Shown piece after piece: positions 56,477-64,000 of a stretch of 64,000 nt of DNA (its first letter is position 1; each line of letters begins with the position of its first letter). A model generated the notes under the pieces. The model had not been told where the DNA came from, made no database searches, and saw nothing but the letters and a program-made list of their open reading frames with translations. Origin of the DNA: Auriscalpium vulgare (lineage: Eukaryota > Basidiomycota > Agaricomycetes > Russulales > Auriscalpiaceae); contig JAHBBC010000008.1 in NCBI GenBank assembly GCA_019915015.1, positions 682,001-746,000 on the forward strand. The letters run 5' to 3'. A program made the translations under genes and the position numbers.

Positions 56477-57749
56477 TATGTCATTCGTACGTCTGCATTT
56501 GTCCGTGTACACACACATACCCAAAGTTCTTCTCGATCGAAATCGTCTTCTACTATGTCTCTTGTTTTGCTATTGCCTCCTGACTCGCTACCCCACTCGT
56601 TACCCCACTTATTGTTCAGTATTCTCACTATAATAGCGGGCGCATTTCTGTAACCTCGGCCCTCGATTCTATTGATCCAATGTTATTCAACTGCATCCGA
56701 CACTAAGAGCACTAGTTTGCCTTATGCAGCGAGTTGCGACGTCTCGGAGTCTCGACGCTGGTGCCGTGAACGGGGGCGCGCGTGGCAGGGACACACCAGG
56801 ACACACCAGCTCGGCTGCACGATCGAAAGCGGAATAGAATAGCGCAGGGTCAGTCGCATTGTTCCAAGACGAATGGACGGCAGCTACCAAGCGAAATGAG
56901 CGTCAGGCGCGGACTGTCGTCTGGATGAGCGACACCGACAACGTGGCGCTCGCGCCTTGCCACCATTTACCACTCCATTGTGGTCGACAATAAAGGTTGA
57001 TGGCTTCGACAAGATGTTCCCCGCAGCAGCTGGATACGAAGAAAAAGGCTGCTATAAATTGCGCGCTACGTCACAGATGGGGTCCGGTAGTCTACCTGCC
57101 GATATGCGCCTCGTGAGCTGCGCCTCGCGGAACAACTGGAGAGACAACGCTTACACTATGCAGCCCATAGAGGAGATCATTCGTTCGCAGCCAGCGGAGA
57201 AGAACCGCGGCCTAGCAGGGCCTAGCTCGAGCGAAGGACGCAGCGATAGCCGGCACCGGCATCCCACATGCCCGGGCGCAGAGATGATGCGATTTGTCCG
57301 AGGAGCGCTCGGGCGCGGCGCCCACGAGGACGACGCCCACCAGACGAGGCTATAAGCGGACCCGCTTGCAGTAAAGTGTACGGGGACCACGCGGGAGATG
57401 ATTACTAGATCCGTAGCGAGGTCGCGGTTGCATGGAGGGGCAGCCTGATCCCAGTCGAGTCGTGTTCAGTGTTCGAGACGAAAAGTCGCAGCAGTGTCGC
57501 TTTCCGGAACTTGATGCCGCCAGAACTGAAGTGCTACACGACACGACAGTGCATCCTTGACTACTGCAGGTCAGGACCAGGGCTGACAGGAGAATGGAAT
57601 GAATGATGCGTACTTTCGTCGGTGCTCATGGCAGAGCGACTCCAGCAGGAAGCAGGAAGTAACCCGACAGCGATCGCCAACTCGCCAGGGATCCCCGCAT
57701 GCGCCGTCAATCAACCTACGAAATGCTCAAGACGCACATGCTAAGTCAC
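56477..57749. repeat. K12 3' flank followed by sequence of unclear origin
   Basis: 56477-56900 equals the 3' flank of K1. After that, similarity to other spacers fades. A plus-strand frame of 132 codons at 56957-57355 has no recognised domain and no relative in the window. I do not call it a gene. Confidence 0.5.
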
Positions 57750-58460
57750 AAGTAGCCACGCACCTGTACGTGTGAGGGACTTGGACCGATTCCTGGTCAC
57801 GATAAGGCTGCGGAAGAATCCGAACAAGGGCTCGATGCGAGGCGCACAGAAAGCTTTTGGTGCCATAAGGCGGTGGTTGAATCTCTGGCCATCTCGCGAA
57901 GAACGTGAATCAGATATAAGCACGAAAATAGACGAAGCACGAGCTCACCGGAGCACTTGGCGGGCTCTGACCGTAGGCCTCTGGCCATGGGCGGCCGGGT
58001 TCCACGAGCGGAGCAGTCACATAACATCGCGACAAAGCCAGACGTGCGCGTGCGCCGAGCAGCACGGTACGTTGGTCAATGATGGTCCCAAGTACAGAGT
58101 GACGCGTGACGAAATGGGCGCAGAGAAGTCGCGCGACGACAGGATGAGATGCGTCCATCAAGGTCGTGGATTGACTTGGCAGACATTCATGGGCGCATGG
58201 GGGTAACTAGAACGATCTATGCTAAGCAGATAGTCAGCCAGGAGGCCAAGTCCAGATGATATAACAGACGCACCGAGCTATGATGGTAGCAAGGCGGGCT
58301 GGTCTTGCACCTCAATCTCTATCCCGTATCTCCTGCGCTAGACGGCGTTCTTGAGTAGTTACTTGCCGTGATGGATTGCCTTGGTAGATGTGAAGCTGTG
58401 AGCTGACTACCGACAGACCATAGCAAAACCGACATACAGTGTAGGGAGAGACATGTTCCT
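57750..58460. repeat. Block L, third and most diverged copy
   Basis: Matches include GTGAGG-A-CT-GACCGAT, the ATAAGCACGAAAA segment with GAGCTCACCGGAG, and the CAAGGT-GTGG-TTGAC segment. They are in the same order as at 5957-6640 and 40167-40770. This shows that K13 and its upstream small genes belong to a third, older version of the large unit. Confidence 0.65.
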
Positions 58461-61229
58461 GAGGGGGATTTGCTCGGCGTCAGAGCTCCTCGCATAAGTA
58501 TTGCTGGTTTGGCCCAACGAAGTCCGCATATCATGGGTAGTACCTTGATAAAGCAGACGGCGTAATCAGTGCACCGGACGCGAGCGATCAGAACTAGGGC
58601 TCTCACGGCAATCTGACCGGTAGAAAAAGTACGTACTTCCGTTACGGACTCAGGCCGGCATATATTCGAGGCGTATCGTGCTACCTCACCCAATTGCAGA
58701 AGGCTTGAGATGCCATGCGAGCACGCGGAAGAGTGAAAAATCTTGGCGATTTCCTCATCGCGTTTGCCGCTGGCAACCGTTTTACGCAGACTGGCCGGAG
58801 TAAGAGGACGCTTTGGGTACAGATGTGCCGCGAGAATTCCACCCGGTGGAGGCCAAGAAATAGAACAGACAGGCAGGTAATGAGTGTGCACCACGCGCAA
58901 GATTGGGAACATGAGAGCTAGACGCAGCCAGGCGTTTGGCGAGGCGTGTAGGGTGGTCTGGTCGCCTACGCCGGTGGTCGGGATCGCCAGTACAAGGGAT
59001 CAGTATAGCGCAGAATGAGCAAGGAGCCCACACAAGTGCTCGCACCGACGAATCGATGCTTTGAGGCTGGGCGTGCAGGTCGCTAGTATCGCTTACACAG
59101 CTCGGCAGGAAGACACTTTGAAGAGTGGAGGAGCGAGATAGAATGGCACCAAGGCCCCAGAGAGCGCGGTGCATCAATCAGGGCAGCAAGGGCAGCGTAC
59201 CACAGCTCTAGGCTCTCTCCTCGTCAATTCAACAACTGTTTTCAAGGTGCGACGCGCAACTCCTAGTGGCCCGCCACTAACAACGACGTCCTCGAACGAT
59301 CCCTGGATCCGCGAAAAGATCGTCAAGACATGCATGCCGATAATCAAAGGGTGACGCACATTGGTGCTGCACTTGGTGCGCCCCAAATATTGTATGGTTA
59401 GTATGCCTGCAGTGGCGTCGTAGGGCGTCGTCTGCGAGTGCGTTGTGTTGATCTGAGTATGTCGATGAGAGGCGGGCATGAGGTAGCGGAGCAAAGTCGG
59501 ATAATCGGGCGACGCCGGCGTCATGGCCGGAATCGGAAGGCCGCCGCCCGCCGTCAGACTTTTTGAGTCGCGCTCTGCCACTTTGTCTGACACGCGCGCG
59601 GGGACACAGTCCTTGGGCCTCAGGCTGTCTGGCGAGAATTGGGCGAGATGTCGTCCACGCTGATGCAGAGAATAACCCCGGGACTGCTGCAGGAGTACAT
59701 AAGCAACGCTCACCGCTGTCACGCGCGTCACCTAGCCTACCGCGCTGCCTACGCACCGACGCCAAAACGACACCGAGCAATACCGTCGCTTTCTATCGCG
59801 CCGACCTTTTCTTGCCCTCGCCCAACCGACACATCCACTCTCAACCGCCACCTACGAACTGTGATTGCATCCTTCCGACACTTTCCGCCCATTCCCTGAC
59901 CCATCTGCTGTCCTCCTGGTGAGCGCGACCATTTTCGCCTCCGCCTCACGTACTGCTTCACGCGCTCCTCATCTGAGTTCGCACTGTATTTTGCGTGGAA
60001 TGGAGACGAGAGGAGATCAGGGAGATGTCTGCACTGTCGCAGTGTGTCAGAGGGGAAACGAGCGTGTGCGCAGGTATCAGCTAATTGCAGATCGGATATC
60101 GAGCGAGATCCAAGTCCGGGAGAGGTTTGATGATTTGAACAGGTTTCAACGTCGATGCTTGCGCTCACGCTGGCCATCAACACGCATCAGGAGTGCCATG
60201 CGCGAAGGTGAGATCTACTTGTACGTCGATTCTGAGCACCTAACATGGCAGGGCGGTCCGTCCCAGCACGCCGCAAGTTAGGCTATCGCTTGCACGACCT
60301 ACGCATTGAATTTGGGCACCATCGACTATAAGACGCCTTCTATGGAGGTGCTGGACACTCGAACATGCGGCTTTCCGCGGCCAGACTACACCTCGTGCGG
60401 ATGAAATTTACAGTTTCTTATTGGCTTACCTTCCACAAGTAGGACTCCGCGCGCCGTAGACTTGTGCATAGTGAGAAAGTCCTCACGGCTAGCGGGCGGA
60501 CGCTGATACATAATCTCGACGCTCGGACAATGGGCTCTTACGGTATCTAGTCGTCGAAGTCGGTGCGTCGTTTATGCTGTCCCCGTTACTCACTGTCCAC
60601 GTTCTTTGGCAATTCTCATGAGTCGTCTCATCGGTTTCAAATGCGCCGCGCTTCCGTCAACGGCATCCAAAACAGGGCTCGCGGCGGTGTTGCGACGACT
60701 GGAAGACGGGTACTCACAAGTCCAAGGCCCGGAACACAAAGCCAGGGCGTGGTCCTTCGTAAGTTCGTCCGCCAGAAACCGGGTGCATTGTATCCGGCTA
60801 CTCAAAGGGATACTGGACGTCGCGGAAAACTGCGTAGGGCGCGGCGGAAGTGTATATTAGTTGCTCGTCACTTGTGCCTTCTGACACGAGGCCCCGCTCC
60901 ACTTCGCGACCAAGACGATAGTCAGCAACTGGATGGACCGGTCCCACGGCGTTTGATCTGCCGGCTCATTATGTATGTCCGTTCGACCGTGCTCGCTCAA
61001 ATTGTTGCTCCTAGCCCGTCTCACTCTGGGCCGTCGGCCAGGATAGGTGACCGACGCATGCATGTCCTAGAGCAAATCATGGAGTACATGTTGTCGGGCA
61101 CCAGCCCAGCACTGGCAGTAAGTAGCATAAATACACAAATGTCCAAAGAGTGATGAGACCGGCACTTTGTTGTATAAATAGTTGGCGATACAGAAATACG
61201 AGATCTGCATGCTCGACAGACATCTGAGT
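58461..61229. other. 2.8-kb region without a supported gene
   Basis: Open frames of 60-200 codons exist on both strands (for example minus 59731-59174 and plus 60563-61153). None shows a recognised domain, clear splice signals or a homologous copy here. A coding fragment on either strand near 60600-60860 is possible but undecided. Confidence 0.4.
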
Positions 61230-61757
61230 TTAACACACAATGCAGCCGTCTGCCACTGAGCTTGCTGCATTTGCTGCCTCCTGGACGAGGGTGATCACCT
61301 CTTCGACACCCGCGGCAGCATCACCAACTTCCGAAGAGATATCCTCGCCGGTGGAGTTTGCAACACTGTAAAATGTGGCCGTGTCCGTGTCGTCATCGCC
61401 ATCTCCAGAAGACGATGTGTCCGACCCGTGCGCGTTGCCATGAGCATGAGGCGAGTGGACGCTGCTGTCGCCGCTCGCACGCGATGAGGAGGTCCCAGGA
61501 CCGTGCTGGGAGGGATCGTCGGTCAGGAGAGCAACGACATAAAACGTGTGCATACCGTCTGTCTGCCGCCATTGAGATTGACTACGAACGTAGGTGCCCC
61601 AGCGTTTTGCACGTTGACTTGCAAACGATTGCCCACAGATACTGTGTCGAGCGCGTCAGCATGGGCAGCGCTGTATCGGCATGGCAAGCATACCACTCTC
61701 AACCCCAGGTCCAGATTGAGCCGTTGCGACGAAAAATTCACGAGTATTATCTGCCAT
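61230..61757 (-). CDS. H3: small acidic Ser/Asp/Gly-rich protein ending in a CaaX-like motif
   Basis: Exons are 61757-61694, 61641-61556 and 61505-61230, with introns of 52 and 50 nt, for 141 residues. The N-terminal 50 residues (MADNTREFFVATAQ, then VGNRLQVNVQNAGAPTF) look like a short beta-rich segment. Then comes a low-complexity His/Ser/Gly stretch with HGNAHGSD and SSSGDGDDDTD. The C-terminal 35 residues are probably helical, and the last four are C-I-V-C. A C-a-a-X end can be farnesylated, which would tether the protein to membranes. The length is larger than usual for fungal pheromone precursors, so I do not call it one. It lies just downstream of H4 on the same strand. Confidence 0.5.
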
Positions 61758-61808
61758 GTTGGTTGATATGATGATGAGCGGGGCTAGCGGTAGAGATTAT
61801 GTTAGAAA

Positions 61809-62460
61809 TCATGACAGCGAGCTGCGATAGTAGTGAATAGACAAGCCTGCCAGCGTGTCCGATGGTGTGTGTGTGGCGTTCGTGGCCGATGGTGTGTGTG
61901 GGGGGTTGGTATTCTCTTCATTGACCTGAGTGACATTGGGCCCGCCCGCGGCTTGATATCCCAAGCTATCAATAAAAGCAGCTGGAAGGTAATCCGAGTC
62001 GGCTTCTACACACCTGCCGGACCTTGTTCCCTGAGATCCCGCACTCTAGCATCGGATGTGATAATCTGAAACACCTGGTCAGAAGATAGATGCGAGTGGA
62101 CAAGATGCCTTTACTTACTTGCACCCTTCTATGGAACTTCTTCGTGGCTACATAAAAGGAGCGCGCGCGAAGCATTCTCTTGAGAGTGGAAGTTGATGTC
62201 AACTTGTCCCTCGTGCGATTCAACCTGTGTAGTAGGTCAATACACCGATAGAACCGAAGAGACAGTACTTACATTTGTACCGAGGCCAACACTTCACCCT
62301 GTTCCATCTCCGTCAAAGAAGCCATGTACAGCTCCATTTCAGAGATGGACGAGATAAGTGTAGCCTGAGCCTTTTGAATAGTCGGTCCGGGGAATAAAGC
62401 AGGTAGCATGACAATGCAAAACTTCATAACGCTCTCGGAGGGTACTGAGACGGTGAGCAT
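61809..62460 (-). CDS. H4: H2-like small protein of unknown function
   Basis: Exons are 62460-62273, 62224-62119 and 62074 on. The third ends either at a TAG at 62006, giving about 120 residues, or is spliced with a donor near 62013 to a last exon ending at 61809. The second option adds a Thr/Pro/Asn-rich tail. The start MLTVSVPSESVMKF is preceded by a TATA-like box about 95 bp upstream. The middle aligns with H2: YMASLTEMEQ against YMDSHPTEEQ, LNRTRDKLTSTSTLKR against LMTARKQVQTKTTSMSS, and FYVATKKF against FYKLAEDA. Two introns fall at the matching places. It is divergent from K13, whose start is 433 bp away, which repeats the arrangement of H1 with K3 and K11. Confidence 0.55.
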
Positions 62461-62464
62461 GGTT

Positions 62465-62518
62465 GATGAGTGGTTGGAATAAATGCGACGAGATGAGTGG
62501 TTGGAAGGAATGCGACGA
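62465..62518. repeat. 27-bp tandem duplication in the H4 leader
   Basis: GATGAGTGGTTGGAA plus 12 more bases occupies 62465-62491 and again 62492-62518 with one substitution. It lies directly before the H4 start codon and so falls in its 5' untranslated region. Confidence 0.85.
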
Positions 62519-62553
62519 GGTGTATACGGTTTGCCTTCTGAGATACCTCTCGA

Positions 62554-62561
62554 TATAAATA
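62554..62561 (-). promoter_or_regulatory. TATA-like box of H4
   Basis: TATTTATA on the minus strand lies about 95 bp before the H4 ATG. The spacing is close to that of the H1 TATA boxes. Confidence 0.4.
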
Positions 62562-62893
62562 CAGCGGCTGTATGGACGTGTTTATGTTTGTGAGCGGTGC
62601 AGATGATAAGCCTACCGCCTACCTGGTACGCATAACCCATTCCAGGGCCTTGGCGTTGAAACCGCCAGCCGCTGTCAGAACAAGGACCGAGGACAATATA
62701 GGTCCACGACGAATCAGATTGTAACCAAGCGGAAAACATATCTGGTGAGCGTATTTGTTCGAAAACGTTTGGCGGATTTCTCACGCACGGCGCTCGAGCG
62801 CCGGCGGGTGTTGGAATGATAGTCAGACCTTCGACCGCGCGCTCGTTCTCAGCCATCCCCCCCTTACCTGGTGTTCATACCAGCACTCCTCAC

Positions 62894-64000
62894 ATGGATG
62901 ACCCGTATGCCGACTCCGATGATCAGCAGGAAGGGTTCACGGAAGGACGACTTAGAAGGGCGGAGCCCTCCCGTCTGGATGTAGGCGAGCGATGGTGGGT
63001 GCGACGCTACGTGGCGCTCGAGCAAGCTGGTTATATACTGCGGCCCCGCTATCATCCCAACTGGAAGCCGTCATGGAGTGGCAAATGGAATTGGAGGGTG
63101 CGCACATTCTGTGAAGACAGTCTACCCAATCAGGTACGCAGAGTCTTTCTTTCGGCCTACATGTGTTGACGCTCTGGTGTCCTCGCCGACAGTGGAGATG
63201 GGGCGTGATCGACGCAACGCGCAAGTCCGATGGAGCTCAGGTCGTTCTTAAGAAGATCCATTTCTACGACGAGAGAGAGATCGAGATGTACAAGTTTTTC
63301 ACGTCGGAGCCTGTCGCGTCGGATCCAAGGAACCATTCTCTCGTACCCTACGAGACCCTCTACCTACCAGGGGTTCCGGAACCCATCCTCGTCATGCCTT
63401 TGATGCGACCCATCTACAGCCCCCCATTCCAGACTTTCGGTGAAGTTGTACCGTTTCTCTCCCAAATTTTCGAGGTCTGCCTGGTCTCTCGCATCAGACA
63501 CCACCACAGTCGCTGACAGCCTTTTGCAGGGGATCCAGTTAATGCACGAGTGCCACATTGCTCATCGGTATGCTCGTATTTCTTGCTGTGCGACAGCGAC
63601 AGTATCATCAGGCTTACGGTGCCGTCGGCTAGGGACTGCACGCTATATAATTTCGTCATGGATGCGCCGTCGATGTACCCCAACGGGTTTCACGCTATGA
63701 AAATCAACCTCAATCAAGATTGGACGGCTGAGGCCCGACACTTAACCCGCACGGAGGCGCGGCCTCGCTACTATCTCATCGACTACGGGATATCCGTACG
63801 ACTGCCGCCCGAGGATGGTCCTCCGTTGATCCTGCCGGTGCCAGGGGGCGACAAGTCAGTCCCTGAATTCCGCCACCTGGATGTCCCAAGCAACCCCTTC
63901 CCTATTGATGTGTTCTACCTTGGTAGTATGATTCGACAGCACTTCATTTCGGTAATTCGCGCACAATACCTTTTCTCAGATTATGGGCTCACTCCTTCGC
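62894..64000 (+). CDS. K13: D-type kinase-like protein, last exon beyond the window
   Basis: Exons are 62894-63133, 63193-63474, 63530-63567 and 63633-63951; the window ends inside the last intron. The sequence is almost identical to K5, including introns. It has the same acidic DDPYADSDDQQEGF start, QVVLKK lysine, HECHIAHRDC, DYG magnesium motif, GGDKSVPEF and D-V-F-Y-L-G. A few changes are visible (for example R to K in YKFFTSEP and G to A in WTAEARH). Homology to K5 begins only about 70 bp before the ATG. Further upstream K13 faces H4, whereas K5 has an A-type kinase 5' flank. K13 may therefore keep the original D-type promoter. Confidence 0.85.

Noticed and set aside
56957..57355. 132-codon plus-strand frame after K12
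   Set aside because: No homologous copy, no recognised motif and no clear promoter or splice support.
61230..61757. H3 as a mating pheromone precursor because of its C-a-a-X end
   Set aside because: At 141 residues, with a structured N-terminus and a Ser/Asp-rich middle, it is not typical. No pheromone receptor gene is nearby.

Overview
The window looks like a chromosome segment of a basidiomycete, most likely an Agaricomycete of the Polyporales type. The evidence is short GT-AG introns of about 44-65 nt with CTAAY branch sites, GC-rich multi-exon genes, and a kinase-like gene family I know from wood-decay mushrooms. No bacterial, viral or organellar genes are visible, and I recognised no tRNA or rRNA gene. 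Exon models are read by eye from splice signals and frame continuity.

The backbone is an array of thirteen copies (K1-K13) of one kinase-like gene, all on the plus strand. Each intact copy has the same five-exon design: a W-W-rich N-terminal exon, an exon with the VAIK-type lysine, a 38-nt micro-exon that ends inside the HRD arginine codon, an exon with DFG and PE motifs, and a final exon of exactly 255 nt. Four types can be told apart: A (K1, K2, K9, K10, K12), B (K3, K11), C (K4, K6, K7, K8) and D (K5, K13). K3, K4, K5, K6, K8 and K11 read as intact and K13 is intact up to the window edge. K2 and K10 are pseudogenes. K7 is split by a transposon, K9 has two 1-bp insertions, and K12 has lost most of its catalytic-loop micro-exon by an in-frame deletion. 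K1 is cut by the left edge.

The copies are joined by homologous spacers, so most intergenic DNA here is itself a dispersed or tandem repeat. A larger unit is duplicated in direct orientation about 41 kb apart: roughly 3.3-13.2 kb and 38.2-53.9 kb. It holds an A-type kinase, a 1.5-kb block, two minus-strand genes of unknown function (H2, then H1), and a B-type kinase transcribed divergently from H1. A third, diverged copy of the block lies near 57.7-58.4 kb. It is followed by minus-strand H3 and H4 and then the D-type kinase K13. H4 appears related to H2 and shares two intron positions with it. The H2 part of the duplication is almost identical between copies. The H1 genes and the 5' half of the B kinases have diverged strongly, and identity rises again in the last kinase exon.

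Two mobile elements are visible because they interrupt duplicated sequence. A 6.6-kb element (40903-47474) sits in the right-hand block, and its empty site is in the left-hand block. It has subterminal inverted repeats, 11-bp-periodic GGATCC arrays at both ends and cargo genes: a TET/JBP-like 2OG-Fe(II) dioxygenase, a Cys/His-rich gene, an SRPK kinase C-lobe fragment and a broken extended SDR gene. A 1,464-bp element with 17/18 terminal inverted repeats and a TG target duplication cuts the last exon of K7.

The best candidate for an undescribed system is the divergent pair of a fast-evolving small gene (H1) and its kinase (K3, K11), inside a repeat unit that is otherwise nearly invariant. The layout resembles recognition or signalling loci under diversifying selection, but that function is inference only.
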